DNA of 64,000 nt from JAIYDJ01 sp038246975 (GCA_038246975.1 JBBRVJ010000001.1:17055-81054); one strand, 5' to 3'; numbered from the stretch's first letter, positions 43,855 to 53,442 are shown. A program made the numbers and translations. Notes: generated by a model not told the origin, from the sequence alone.

Positions 43855-45144
43855 TCAGACGCGGCTGGCCTCCAGCGTGTCCTCGAAGGTGCGCAAGCCG
43901 ACATGCGGCGCCTGCACCAGCACCGCCATGTTCCCCGGTTTGTGTTCATTCCGCCGCATCAGCGTGTGGGCGCGCGGAATCTCGGCCCAGGGAAACACCT
44001 CTGACATGCAGGGGTCCAGCCGCCGCTCCAGCATCAGCTTGTTCGCCGTCGCCGCCTGTTTCAGATGAGCGAAATGCGACCCCTGCAACCGCTTCTGGTG
44101 CATCCACATATAGCGGACGTCAAAAGTGCAGTTGAACCCCGACGTGCCCGCGCAGATCACCACCATGCCGCCTTTCTTGCAGACCAAGGTCGACACCGGA
44201 AACGTCGCCTCGCCGGGATGCTCGAACACCATGTCGACGCTGACGCCCTTGCCGGTGATGTCCCAGATCGCCTTGCCGAACCGCCGTGCCTCTTTCAGCC
44301 AGTCGTTGTACTCGGGCGTGTTGACCGTCGGCATCTGGCCCCAGCAGGTGAAATCCTTGCGGTTGATCACCCCCTTGGCCCCCAGCCCCATGACGAAGTC
44401 GCGCTTGTCCTCGTCGCTGATCACGCCGATCGCATTGGCCCCCGCCGTGTTGATCAACTGGATCGCATAAGACCCCAACCCCCCCGACGCGCCCCAGACC
44501 AGCACGTTCTGACCGGGTTTCAGGTCATGCGGTTCGTGCCCGAACAGCATCCGGTATGCGGTGGCGAGCGTCAGCGTGTAACACGCCGACTCCTCCCATG
44601 TCAGATGCCGGGGGCGCTGCATCAACTGCTGCGCCTGCACCCGCGTGAACTGCGCGAACGACCCGTCGGCGGTCTCATAGCCCCAGATGCGCTGGCTTGC
44701 CGAATACATCGGGTCGCCGCCGTTGCATTCCTCGTCGTCGCCGTCGTCCTGATTGCAGTGGATTACCACCTCGTCGCCGACTTTCCAGCGTTTCACCTTG
44801 TCGCCGACTTTCCAGACGATCCCGGCCGCATCCGACCCCAGCACCGCGTAAGGGGCCTTGTGCCCGTCGAACACCGACACGGGCTGACCAAGGCAGGCCC
44901 AGACGCCGTTGTAATTGACCCCCGCCGCCATCACCAGAACCAGCACCTCAAGGCTGTCGATGGTCGGCGTGTCGACCACCTCGATCTGCATCGCGGTTTC
45001 CGGCTCGCCATGGCGTTCGCGCCGGATCACCCAAGCGTGCATCTGGGCCGGCACATGGCCCAGGGGCGGCATCTCGCCCACCGCATACAGGTCTTTCACC
45101 GGGGCGTCATAGGCCACGATAGACGAATGGGTATCGAGTGCCAT
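43855..45144 (-). CDS. ccrA: Crotonyl-CoA carboxylase/reductase
   Basis: Reductive carboxylation of crotonyl-CoA to ethylmalonyl-CoA with NADPH and CO2, the key step of the ethylmalonyl-CoA pathway. 429 residues, typical length. Medium-chain dehydrogenase motifs: VLGSDAAGIVWKVGD, ACYTLTLATAYRML, nucleotide loop VWGASGGLGSYAIQL and FEHPGEATFPVS. Start at MALDTHSSIVAYDAP; upstream in-frame sequence is non-coding. ecm lies 1.6 kb away in the opposite direction. Confidence 0.96.
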   Translation of the reverse strand: MALDTHSSIVAYDAPVKDLYAVGEMPPLGHVPAQMHAWVIRRERHGEPETAMQIEVVDTPTIDSLEVLVLVMAAGVNYNGVWACLGQPVSVFDGHKAPYAVLGSDAAGIVWKVGDKVKRWKVGDEVVIHCNQDDGDDEECNGGDPMYSASQRIWGYETADGSFAQFTRVQAQQLMQRPRHLTWEESACYTLTLATAYRMLFGHEPHDLKPGQNVLVWGASGGLGSYAIQLINTAGANAIGVISDEDKRDFVMGLGAKGVINRKDFTCWGQMPTVNTPEYNDWLKEARRFGKAIWDITGKGVSVDMVFEHPGEATFPVSTLVCKKGGMVVICAGTSGFNCTFDVRYMWMHQKRLQGSHFAHLKQAATANKLMLERRLDPCMSEVFPWAEIPRAHTLMRRNEHKPGNMAVLVQAPHVGLRTFEDTLEASRV

Positions 45145-45248
45145 GCAGCGTCCTTCCGCAATGCCGCGCCGCAGAATCGCACGGCTCGGGGCAGGAATAC
45201 GAACGCCTGCGCAACTTTGCAATAGAAGGATACGGGTTTCGGGTAACT

Positions 45249-46655
45249 TTATGTCTGCCGCGCCGCAGCATTTCCTTGGTCGGGATCGGGCAAGGCGGGC
45301 CGCAGCGCCGCCTCCCCCTCCAGCCGCTGCAACACCGGGGCCGCATAAAACGCCAAAAGCGCCGCCCCGCCCGGCAACACCGCCTGATCCGCCCCCACTA
45401 TCCCCCGCGCGATCAGCGGCGCCAACCCCTCGGCCACCGCCGCCTCGATCCCCTGCGGCGGCAGCTTCAACACCGCACCCAGGCCGCGCAGCCGCGCCGA
45501 AATCGCCGCCACCCGGTCGACCAACGCCCCCTCGCGCCCCTGCACCAAGGCCGCCGCGACCAATGGCACCGCCAAAACCGGCACCACCCGCACAATCTCG
45601 GCCATCAGCCGCGCGCCCAATGCCTCGACCGGCTGTGTCACCCCCCCGGCCAGAAACGCCCGCAACGACAACGGCGGCCCGAACCCCGCTGCCGCCGTGC
45701 CAAAGCCCGGAAACCGCCCCCGCACGATGCGCCACAGCAACCGCAGACTGAACCCCGCAATCGTCAACGGCCTGGCGCGGAACTTGCGCACTCCCTCGAC
45801 CGCCGCCTCGGTCAGCAGCCGGTCCTCCAGCACCCGGTCATAGGCAAGGCCCACCGGCACGAACACCACATCGCGCCCCCCCGGTTCAAACCCCTGCACG
45901 ATATAGGACAACAATCCCATCCGCGCCGCCCCCACCCGCCCGTCCAGCGACAACCCGCCTTCGGGGAAAATCGCCTGCACCGTGCCCTCGGACGTCGCCA
46001 TCTGAACATACCGCGCCAGAACCCGGCGATACAGCGGGTTGTGCGACCCGCGCCTTATGAAATACGCCCCCATCGCCCGGATGATCCGGGAAAGCGGCCA
46101 GACCCGCGCCCATTCCCCCACCGCATAGGAAATCGCCGACCGCCCCGACACCAGCCAGGTGACCAGCACATAATCCATGTTGCTGCGGTGGTTCATCACG
46201 AAGATAACCGTAGCGCGTGGGTCAATCGCCCCCAAAGCCTGATCCACCGACCCGATCCGCACCCGGTACAAGGCCCGCGACAGCCGCCGTGTCAGCCGGA
46301 TCGCCACCCCGAAATACAGGCTGGCCGAAAACCCCGGCACAATTTCGCGCGCATAGCCCTGCGCCTCGGCAAAGGCGACCTCGCCCGGCACCCCGGTTTC
46401 CGCCGCATGTTCCGCCACTGCCTCCATGACCTTGGGGTCATAGACCAGCCGGACGATCATATCCTTACGCCGGGCAAGGCGAAACGGCTCGATCTTGCGA
46501 TCCAGCCGCAGGTTCAGCCGCGCTACCATCCGCTCCATCCGCCGCCGCAGAAACCAGCGCAGCCCCGGCCCGATCACCCGGTCCAACGTCGCCACCGCCG
46601 CCAGCAGCAGCACCACTACCAGAACCCAGACCGGAAGCTGCACGGCGTTGAACAT
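45249..46655 (-). CDS. Membrane-bound glycerol-3-phosphate/lysophospholipid acyltransferase family protein
   Basis: 468 residues. An N-terminal hydrophobic helix (VQLPVWVLVVVLLLAAVATL) and the PlsB/PlsC-type acyltransferase domain with NHRSNMDYVL (His-x4-Asp catalytic motif), YFIRRGSHN and FPEGGLSLDG. The length and preceding region resemble PlsB-like G3P acyltransferases, but the acyl donor and acceptor cannot be read. Sits between ccr and ecm. Confidence 0.82.
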   Translation of the reverse strand: MFNAVQLPVWVLVVVLLLAAVATLDRVIGPGLRWFLRRRMERMVARLNLRLDRKIEPFRLARRKDMIVRLVYDPKVMEAVAEHAAETGVPGEVAFAEAQGYAREIVPGFSASLYFGVAIRLTRRLSRALYRVRIGSVDQALGAIDPRATVIFVMNHRSNMDYVLVTWLVSGRSAISYAVGEWARVWPLSRIIRAMGAYFIRRGSHNPLYRRVLARYVQMATSEGTVQAIFPEGGLSLDGRVGAARMGLLSYIVQGFEPGGRDVVFVPVGLAYDRVLEDRLLTEAAVEGVRKFRARPLTIAGFSLRLLWRIVRGRFPGFGTAAAGFGPPLSLRAFLAGGVTQPVEALGARLMAEIVRVVPVLAVPLVAAALVQGREGALVDRVAAISARLRGLGAVLKLPPQGIEAAVAEGLAPLIARGIVGADQAVLPGGAALLAFYAAPVLQRLEGEAALRPALPDPDQGNAAARQT

Positions 46656-46788
46656 GCCCTGACCCTAGGGCAGCGGAAAGGTTACGTAAATCCACCCTGC
46701 CATGCCGCGCCGCAGCGAATTGACAGCGCCATATTCTTTCGCCATTAACGATCAAATCGTAACAAAATTACAATCCCCGAGTCGCCCC

Positions 46789-48741
46789 ATGACCAAAGAC
46801 GCCCCGTGGCTGTTCCGCACCTATGCAGGCCACTCGACCGCCACCGCGTCCAACGCGCTTTACCGTGGCAATCTTGCCAAGGGGCAGACCGGGCTGTCGG
46901 TCGCCTTCGACCTGCCGACGCAGACCGGCTATGACAGCGACCATATTCTTGCCTTGGGCGAGGTCGGCAAAGTCGGCGTCCCTGTGGCACATCTGGGCGA
47001 CATGCGCGCCCTGTTCGACCAGATTCCGCTGACCCAGATGAACACCTCTATGACGATCAACGCCACCGCCCCATGGCTTCTGGCCCTGTATATCGCCGTG
47101 GCCGAAGAACAGGGCGCCGACATCGCCACCCTGCAAGGCACCGTGCAAAACGACATCATCAAGGAATACCTGTCGCGCGGCACCTACATCTGCCCACCCA
47201 AACCCAGCCTGCGGATGATCACCGACATCGCCGCCTACACGCAGAAACACCTGCCCAGATGGAACCCGATGAACGTGTGCAGCTATCACCTGCAAGAGGC
47301 GGGGGCCACGCCCGAAGAGGAACTGGCCTTTGCGCTGGCCACCGCTTGCGCCGTGCTGGACGATCTGAAAGGCAAGGTTTCCGCCGCCGATTTCCCCAAC
47401 ATGGTCGGCCGGATTTCGTTCTTCGTCAACGCAGGCATCCGCTTCGTCACCGAGCTTTGCAAGATGCGCGCCTTTGTCGATTTGTGGGACGAATTGTGCG
47501 AACACCGCTATGGCATCACCGACGCCAAATACCGCCGCTTCCGCTATGGCGTCCAGGTCAACTCGCTGGGCCTGACCGAACAGCAACCCGAAAACAACGT
47601 CTACCGCATCCTTCTGGAAATGCTGGCGGTGACGTTGAGCAAAAACGCCCGCGCCCGCGCCGTCCAACTCCCGGCGTGGAACGAGGCGCTCGGCCTGCCC
47701 CGCCCGTGGGATCAACAATGGTCGCTGCGGATGCAGCAGATTCTGGCCTTCGAGACCGACCTGCTGGAATACGACGACCTGTTCGACGGAAACCCCGCCA
47801 TCGACCGCAAAGTGACCGAACTGAAGGACGGCGCACGCGCCGAACTCGCCCAGATCGACGCCATGGGCGGAGCCGTCGCCGCGATCGAGTACATGAAATC
47901 CCGCCTTGTCGAGTCGAACGCCACCCGTATCGCCAGGATCGAGACCGGGGAAACCACCGTGGTCGGCGTCAACCGCTGGCTTGAAACCACGCCCAGCCCG
48001 CTGACCGCAGGCGACGGCAGCATCATGCAGTCCGACCCCGACGCCGAGGCGGATCAGATCGCCCGCCTGACCGCCTGGCGCGCGGCGCGCGACAAAACCG
48101 CCGTCGCCACCGCCCTGACCGCCCTGCGCCAGGCCGCCGCGACCGGCGCCAACATCATGCCCCCCTCCATCGCCTGCGCCCGCGCCGGCGTCACCACCGG
48201 CGAATGGGGCGAGGCGATCCGCGCCGCCTTCGGCGAATACCGCGCCCCGACCGGTGTCTCGCGCAACCCGTCGAACCGCACCGAAGGGCTGGAGCCGATC
48301 CGTGAGGCCGTCGCATCCGTCGCCGCCAAACTCGGTCGCCCGCTGAAACTGCTGATGGGCAAACCCGGCCTCGACGGCCATTCGAACGGGGCCGAGCAAA
48401 TCGCCACCCGCGCCCGCGATTGCGGGATGGACATCCACTACGACGGCATCCGCCTGACGCCCGAACAGATCGTGGCCTCGGCGCTGACCGAAAATCCGCA
48501 TGTCATCGGGTTGTCGATCCTGTCGGGCAGCCATGTGGCGCTGGTGGCCGATCTGCTGGACCGCCTGCACAAGGCGGGCCTGACCACCCCGGTCATCGTC
48601 GGCGGAATCATCCCCGAAGCGGACGCTGCAACCCTGCGCGCCATGGGCGTGGCGGCCGTTTACACGCCCAAGGATTTCGAGTTGAACCGTATCATGCTCG
48701 ACATCGTGGCTCTCGTCGACCAACGCGATCTCGCCGCCTGA
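46789..48741 (+). CDS. ecm: Ethylmalonyl-CoA mutase
   Basis: Coenzyme B12-dependent rearrangement of ethylmalonyl-CoA to methylsuccinyl-CoA. 650 residues: the catalytic barrel (WLFRTYAGHSTATASNALYR, SVAFDLPTQTGYDSDH, MTINATAPWLLALY, RGTYICPPKPSLRM) and a C-terminal B12 domain with the lower-ligand motif LDGHSNGAEQ. Single-chain with fused B12 domain, as in known Ecm. Near ccr, which gives its substrate; that supports Ecm rather than methylmalonyl-CoA mutase. Confidence 0.95.
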   Translation: MTKDAPWLFRTYAGHSTATASNALYRGNLAKGQTGLSVAFDLPTQTGYDSDHILALGEVGKVGVPVAHLGDMRALFDQIPLTQMNTSMTINATAPWLLALYIAVAEEQGADIATLQGTVQNDIIKEYLSRGTYICPPKPSLRMITDIAAYTQKHLPRWNPMNVCSYHLQEAGATPEEELAFALATACAVLDDLKGKVSAADFPNMVGRISFFVNAGIRFVTELCKMRAFVDLWDELCEHRYGITDAKYRRFRYGVQVNSLGLTEQQPENNVYRILLEMLAVTLSKNARARAVQLPAWNEALGLPRPWDQQWSLRMQQILAFETDLLEYDDLFDGNPAIDRKVTELKDGARAELAQIDAMGGAVAAIEYMKSRLVESNATRIARIETGETTVVGVNRWLETTPSPLTAGDGSIMQSDPDAEADQIARLTAWRAARDKTAVATALTALRQAAATGANIMPPSIACARAGVTTGEWGEAIRAAFGEYRAPTGVSRNPSNRTEGLEPIREAVASVAAKLGRPLKLLMGKPGLDGHSNGAEQIATRARDCGMDIHYDGIRLTPEQIVASALTENPHVIGLSILSGSHVALVADLLDRLHKAGLTTPVIVGGIIPEADAATLRAMGVAAVYTPKDFELNRIMLDIVALVDQRDLAA

Positions 48742-48763
48742 TCCCCCTCAGACGCCATGCGCC

Positions 48764-48790
48764 CCCCTCCCCGCATGCGAGGGGATGGGG
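48764..48790. terminator. Hairpin after ecm
   Basis: CCCCTCCCC pairs with GGGGATGGGG around an eight-base loop with one bulged T, 23 bases after the ecm stop. No clear T-run, so a rho-independent role is uncertain. Confidence 0.5.
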
Positions 48791-48923
48791 GATGGGGTCC
48801 ACCGCAAACCCCTCCAATGCTGTCGCGACGGCTGCCCGCCACAAAACCGACGTTTGCCCGACGCGCGTTTTCGTGTGAACTCCCCCCAACCACCCCGATT
48901 CGGGGGCTACGGAGACGGATCCC

Positions 48924-49628
48924 ATGACTTTCCACATCGGTGCCAAACCCGGCGAGATTGCCGAAACCGTGCTGCTGCCCGGCGACCCCTACCGCGCCAG
49001 ATGGGCGGCGCAAAAGTATCTCGACAATCCGGTTCTGGTGAATGAAGTCAGGGGAATGCTCGGCTTTACAGGCACTTGGCACGGCCACCCTGTCACGATC
49101 CACGGCACGGGCATGGGGATGCCGTCGATGTCGATCTATACGACCGAGTTGATCAGGGACTACGGCGCGCAAACTCTGATCCGGGTCGGCAGCGCAGGGG
49201 CCATGCAACCACATATAGCGGTCCGCGATCTGGTGCTCGCGCAAGGCTGTTCGACCTACGGCAGCCCCTCGCGGTCGCTGTTCGGCGATCTCGCATTTGC
49301 TCCTGTGGCTGATTTCGGCCTGTTGTCAGCGGCATACAAGGCATCCAGCACAATGGGCGTCCCGGTCCACGTCGGCGGCATCTACACGTCCGACACGTTC
49401 TATGACGAACGGGCCGATCTTTCGGCCCAGTTGCAGCGCCACAACTGCTTGTGTGTCGAGATGGAGGCTGCCGAGCTTTACACCCTCGCCGCCCGCTATA
49501 AACGCCGGGCGCTGGCGATCCTGACCATGTCCGACCACATCCTGACCGGCGAGGCCCTGCCCGCAGACCAACGAGAAACCAGCTTTGGCGCGATGATCGA
49601 ACTGGCGCTCAAAGCCGCTTTTGCCTAA
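48924..49628 (+). CDS. deoD: Purine nucleoside phosphorylase, DeoD type
   Basis: Phosphorolysis of (deoxy)purine nucleosides. 234 residues with the trimer-of-dimers family motifs: LLPGDPYRARW, GTGMGMPSMSIY, RVGSAGAMQ, CVEMEAAELY and the catalytic aspartate in TMSDHILTG. Ordinary length. Followed 15 bases later by an aldo/keto reductase. Confidence 0.96.
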   Translation: MTFHIGAKPGEIAETVLLPGDPYRARWAAQKYLDNPVLVNEVRGMLGFTGTWHGHPVTIHGTGMGMPSMSIYTTELIRDYGAQTLIRVGSAGAMQPHIAVRDLVLAQGCSTYGSPSRSLFGDLAFAPVADFGLLSAAYKASSTMGVPVHVGGIYTSDTFYDERADLSAQLQRHNCLCVEMEAAELYTLAARYKRRALAILTMSDHILTGEALPADQRETSFGAMIELALKAAFA

Positions 49629-49643
49629 CCATAAGGAATCAGT

Positions 49644-50627
49644 ATGAAATATCGCCAACTCGGGTCCGGTGGCCCTATGGTTTCTGCGATCGGGCTGGGC
49701 TGCATGAGTTTCGGCGGCATCTTTGGCCCGACCAACCTGAACGAATCGCTGCGCTGCCTGGATGCCGCCTGGGCTCATGGCATCGACTTTCTCGACACCG
49801 CCAACATCTATGGCATGGGCGTGTCGGAAACCGTCATGGGTCAATGGCTTGCGTCCCGCAAACACCCCGTCCACATCGCGACCAAAGCCAGCATCGTGGG
49901 CGGCCCCAACCGCCGGTTCGACAATTCGGAGGCGCATCTGCGGGCCGAGTTGGAAGGCTCGTTCAAACGGTTGGGCGTCGACCATGTCACCCTGTTCTAC
50001 ATCCACCGCCGTGAACAGGAACGCCCCTTGGCAGAGGTGATAGGCACCCTGCAAACCCTGATTGCCGAAGGCAAAATCGGTGGCTACGGCTTGTCCGAAG
50101 TCTCTCCGGGCACCCTGCGCCGCGCCCATGCGATGCATCCCTGCATGGCGGTGCAGAGCGAGTATTCGTTGTGGACAAGGCAGCCGGATCTGGGAATGAT
50201 CCAGACCTGTGCCGAGCTTGGCACCACCTTTGTCCCCTTCTCGCCTCTGGCGCGCGGCGCGTTGGGGCGCGGCAATCTGGACCCCGCGACCTTTGCGGCG
50301 ACCGATTTTCGCGGGACGATCCCGCGCTTTCACGACCCGGACTGGTCTCTGAACCTGCGCCATATCAACGCCTTGCGCACCTATGCCCTTGATCGGGGGT
50401 TGACAGCGGCGGGCCTTGCGATGGCTTGGGTGCTGGATCAGGGGCCGCATCTGGTTCCGATTCCGGGCACCCGCACGGCGGACCATCTGTCGGATTGGGC
50501 CGGGGCGTCGGACAGGCCGCTGACGGACGAGGACCGCCGCGAGATCGCCCGCATCATGCCGGTCGGCTGGGCGTATGGCGACCGCTATGGCGCGGAACAG
50601 GCGAGCATGGTAGAGCGGTATTGCTAA
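49644..50627 (+). CDS. Aldo/keto reductase
   Basis: 327-residue NADPH-dependent oxidoreductase. Catalytic residues are in IDFLDTANIYGMG (Asp, Tyr), IATKAS (Lys) and TLFYIHRRE (His); the C-terminal AWVLDQGPHLVPIPGTRTADHL fixes the cofactor. AAGGA precedes the ATG. Probably co-transcribed with deoD. Substrate unknown. Confidence 0.9.
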   Translation: MKYRQLGSGGPMVSAIGLGCMSFGGIFGPTNLNESLRCLDAAWAHGIDFLDTANIYGMGVSETVMGQWLASRKHPVHIATKASIVGGPNRRFDNSEAHLRAELEGSFKRLGVDHVTLFYIHRREQERPLAEVIGTLQTLIAEGKIGGYGLSEVSPGTLRRAHAMHPCMAVQSEYSLWTRQPDLGMIQTCAELGTTFVPFSPLARGALGRGNLDPATFAATDFRGTIPRFHDPDWSLNLRHINALRTYALDRGLTAAGLAMAWVLDQGPHLVPIPGTRTADHLSDWAGASDRPLTDEDRREIARIMPVGWAYGDRYGAEQASMVERYC

Positions 50628-50663
50628 CCTGCCGATTTTCAACGGCCTTGCGGGCCGCCGCCG

Positions 50664-51068
50664 TCAGCCCGCCCCTGACCGCACCCGCTCAAAGATCGCC
50701 AGAACCTCGGCCTCGGTAGCGCGTTCGGCAGCGCCGTCGTATACGTCGTCGCGCGTCCACAGCATCGAATCCGCCGGGTCATCCCGCATCGCCCAGGCAC
50801 CGAACATCCGGCCGTCATCGGGCAAGACGCGCCGGGTCAGGGGCCGCACCTCGATATGCCGGTCATCGCGCCGGATGCGAACGTAGGCTGCCTCTACCGC
50901 CGCCTCGGGGCCTTCCAGCAGTTGCAGGTACAGATCGTCGCGACAGATCAGCGCCCCGGTGATCCCGTCCCGCTCGTTACAGCGCCGCGCATCCAGCAGG
51001 ATGCCCGCAAGGCCGGCCGCATCGAACCCGAAGGGACGCGAGGCATAGGTCAGTTGCAGCAACGACAT
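50664..51068 (-). CDS. BLUF-domain blue-light photoreceptor
   Basis: 134 residues, almost only a BLUF domain that binds FAD. Light-sensing residues correspond to Tyr8 (LTYASRPF), Asn31 (CNERDGITG), Gln49 (LYLQLLEG), Trp92 and Met94 (FGAWAM). No output domain follows beyond a short helical tail, so signalling needs a partner protein. Lies after sdhB on the same strand but with an intergenic repeat between. Confidence 0.9.
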   Translation of the reverse strand: MSLLQLTYASRPFGFDAAGLAGILLDARRCNERDGITGALICRDDLYLQLLEGPEAAVEAAYVRIRRDDRHIEVRPLTRRVLPDDGRMFGAWAMRDDPADSMLWTRDDVYDGAAERATEAEVLAIFERVRSGAG

Positions 51069-51114
51069 CTTGGCCTGCCTTTCGTTACCCCAAGGATCAC
51101 GCCCCCCACCGCGA

Positions 51115-51161
51115 CCGGGGGCCAGCCCCCGGACCCCCGGGATACATATGGACAGAAAATG
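51115..51161 (+). repeat. Rhodobacterales-type intergenic repeat, copy 3
   Basis: Hairpin CCGGGGGC...GCCCCCGG, then GGACCCCCGGGATACATATGGACAGAAAATG (split here: GGACCCCC, GATACATATGG, GGACAGAAAATG-like). Lies downstream of sdhB, upstream of the BLUF gene. Confidence 0.8.
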
Positions 51162-51176
51162 TAGGACACAGGGCCG

Positions 51177-51953
51177 CTAGACAACCCGTTCGACCATCAT
51201 CTTTTTCACTTCGGCAATCGCCTTGGCCGGGTTCAGGCCCTTGGGGCAGGTTTTGGTGCAGTTCATGATGGTGTGGCAGCGGTACAGCTTGAACGGGTCC
51301 TCCAGCGCATCCAGCCGTTCGCCCGTCGCCTCATCACGGCTGTCGATGATCCAGCGATAGGCGTTCAGCAGCACGGCGGGGCCCAGAAACCGGTCCGAGT
51401 TCCACCAGTAGGACGGACAGGCCGTCGAACAGCACGCACACATCACGCATTCATAATTGCCGTCAAGCTTTGCACGGTCCCCGACCGACTGCTTCCATTC
51501 CTTGGCAGGGCGGTTGGTTTTCGTTTCCAGCCAAGGCATGATGCTGGCGTGCTGCGCGTAAAACAGCGTCAGGTCGGGCACCAGATCCTTGATCACCGGC
51601 ATGTGAGGCAGCGGATAGATCTTCACATCGCCCTTCACCTCGTCCAGTCCGTAGATGCAGGCCAGCGTATTGATCCCGTCGATGTTCATCCCGCAAGACC
51701 CGCAAATCCCCTCGCGGCAGGACCGGCGGAACGTCAGCGTCGGGTCGATCTCGGTCTTGATCTTGATCAGCGCGTCCAGAACCATCGGGCCACAGGTTGC
51801 CATGTCGACGAAATAGGTGTCGACGCGCGGGTTTTCGCTGTCGTCCGGCGACCAGCGGTAGATCTGAAACTTGCGCACCTTGTCGCCCGCCGGTTTCGGC
51901 CAGGTCTTGCCGGTGCGGATTTTCGAGTTTTTCGGTAGCGTGAACTGGACCAT
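51177..51953 (-). CDS. sdhB: Succinate dehydrogenase iron-sulfur subunit
   Basis: 258 residues. The [2Fe-2S] ligands are in RRSCREGICGSCGMNIDG and CIYG, and [4Fe-4S]/[3Fe-4S] ligands in CVMCACCSTACPSYWW and CHTIMNCTKTCPKGLNP. It transfers electrons from SdhA to the quinone site. Start at MVQFTLPKNSK. It follows sdhA only after two lipoproteins and a glycosyltransferase. Confidence 0.97.
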   Translation of the reverse strand: MVQFTLPKNSKIRTGKTWPKPAGDKVRKFQIYRWSPDDSENPRVDTYFVDMATCGPMVLDALIKIKTEIDPTLTFRRSCREGICGSCGMNIDGINTLACIYGLDEVKGDVKIYPLPHMPVIKDLVPDLTLFYAQHASIMPWLETKTNRPAKEWKQSVGDRAKLDGNYECVMCACCSTACPSYWWNSDRFLGPAVLLNAYRWIIDSRDEATGERLDALEDPFKLYRCHTIMNCTKTCPKGLNPAKAIAEVKKMMVERVV

Positions 51954-51963
51954 GGCGGTTCCT

Positions 51964-53115
51964 TCAGAAAGCGATGCCGGGGCGGGCCCCGGCGGAACAG
52001 ATAGCGGGCGGGGCGGGCGCTGCAAGACCTGCCCCGGCGAGGGTGGCGTGAAACTGTGCGATCAGGGCGGGCGTCGGGCGGTGATGGGCGATCCAGGCCG
52101 CGATGTCGGCTTGCGCTGCGGCGCGATAGGCGTCCGCGTCCCAGGATGCCGCCAGATCGACGCCCCAGCGGGCAAAGGCGGCAAACAGCGCGGGCAGGTC
52201 GTAAAGCGACAACGCGGGGTCGGGCCGGGCTGTGCCATTCTTCCATTGGGGGACCAGGGAAGCCCCGGATACTTCGAGATAATCGAGCCGGGTCACCCGA
52301 GGCGTCAGCATGGCGCGCGCCATCGACCGGCCCCGTCTGCGGCGCAGTACGGTAATCCGCTGCGGCACGCGGCCCAGCAACTGACGCCCATGCAACGCCG
52401 ATCCTTCGGCAAACACCAGATGCCGCGCGCCCGCATAAACTGCCATCTGCGCAGGCAGGCTGGCGGTTGCGGGGTCCAGCACCGCCAGCCCCGATTGCGC
52501 CAGCAGGCCCGTCAGATACCCCTCGCCCGCCGTCCCGCCGCCCCCCGACAGCGGCAGACCCGCGCGGGTGACATAGACCAGATCGGCGGGCTGCAGGCGC
52601 AGCCTCATCGCCATTGCCCGTGTATCGAGCAAGTCCAGATAGGCCGCATCCGGGGCCACTTGCGGCAAGGTTTCGGCCTGAACCCCGGCGCGCAGGGTCG
52701 CCACATGCAACGGAATGGTCACGAACCGGACCTGCGCGCGGTCCAGCCCGACCCAGTCAAGCACGGCCCAGACCCAATCAGGCAGCGCGCCGGGATCGCC
52801 GCCGGGCGCGACCGTGAACAGAAAGGCGTCGTCGGGGCGTTCACGCACGGCAAACGGCAGGCGCGGCAGGTGTTCGGCCATGAAATGCCCGAAATGCAGG
52901 TCGATGAACCCACCCCAGACACAGGGGGCGGCCACATCCTCCGAAGGCCCCGCCAACGAGGCCTCCTGATCGACCGGCAACCCGTTGCGGCAATGGCGCA
53001 GCCCGGTCTGGCGGTCGAACGCGGGCCAGATCGGCCCGCCAGTCGCGATATGCTGATGCACCCGGGTCACCGGCACCACCGGCACGTCGCGCAGCATCTG
53101 CAGATCGGCGGTCAT
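51964..53115 (-). CDS. Glycosyltransferase family 61-type protein within the sdh operon
   Basis: 383 residues. GGFIDLHFGHFMAEHLPRLPFAV, YVTRAGLPLSGG and HLVFAEGSALHG are features of the DUF563/GT61 glycosyltransferase group, which includes xylosyl- and N-acetylglucosaminyl-transferases. No signal peptide or membrane helix. It starts 6 bases after the upstream lipoprotein stop and ends 10 bases before sdhB, so it is transcribed with sdh. Acceptor unknown. Confidence 0.8.
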   Translation of the reverse strand: MTADLQMLRDVPVVPVTRVHQHIATGGPIWPAFDRQTGLRHCRNGLPVDQEASLAGPSEDVAAPCVWGGFIDLHFGHFMAEHLPRLPFAVRERPDDAFLFTVAPGGDPGALPDWVWAVLDWVGLDRAQVRFVTIPLHVATLRAGVQAETLPQVAPDAAYLDLLDTRAMAMRLRLQPADLVYVTRAGLPLSGGGGTAGEGYLTGLLAQSGLAVLDPATASLPAQMAVYAGARHLVFAEGSALHGRQLLGRVPQRITVLRRRRGRSMARAMLTPRVTRLDYLEVSGASLVPQWKNGTARPDPALSLYDLPALFAAFARWGVDLAASWDADAYRAAAQADIAAWIAHHRPTPALIAQFHATLAGAGLAAPAPPAICSAGARPGIAF

Positions 53116-53121
53116 CGCGCC

Positions 53122-53442
53122 TTAACCCCGCAACGGCGGCACACCCGCCGCCGCGAAACAACCCCGCGCCGCCGGACGCTGCGCGATGCTGCGAATGGTT
53201 TGCACCGTCAGCGTTCCCGCCTCGACCCCCACATCGCGGGCCAATCCCTGAATCTCGGCCCCGCTCGCGGCGTCCAGAATGCAGGCGGCGGCAGATTGGG
53301 CGGGCCCCGCCGGCATGTCGCGGTTGACCACGGGCGTCACGACCGATTCTGCCGCCCGCCGCATCGCCTTGTCGGCCACGTCTTGCGGATCGCAGGCCGC
53401 CAGCACCAACAAGGCCACCCCGGCCATCCAGATCCGCGCCAT
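53122..53442 (-). CDS. Small predicted lipoprotein B in the sdh operon
   Basis: 106 residues, MARIWMAGVALLVLAACDPQ: lipobox LAAC with the lipidated cysteine. The mature part has two more cysteines (AAACILDA and RGCFAAAG) with a helical middle. It shares layout with the preceding gene. TGATG overlap. No known family recognised. Confidence 0.72.
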   Translation of the reverse strand: MARIWMAGVALLVLAACDPQDVADKAMRRAAESVVTPVVNRDMPAGPAQSAAACILDAASGAEIQGLARDVGVEAGTLTVQTIRSIAQRPAARGCFAAAGVPPLRG

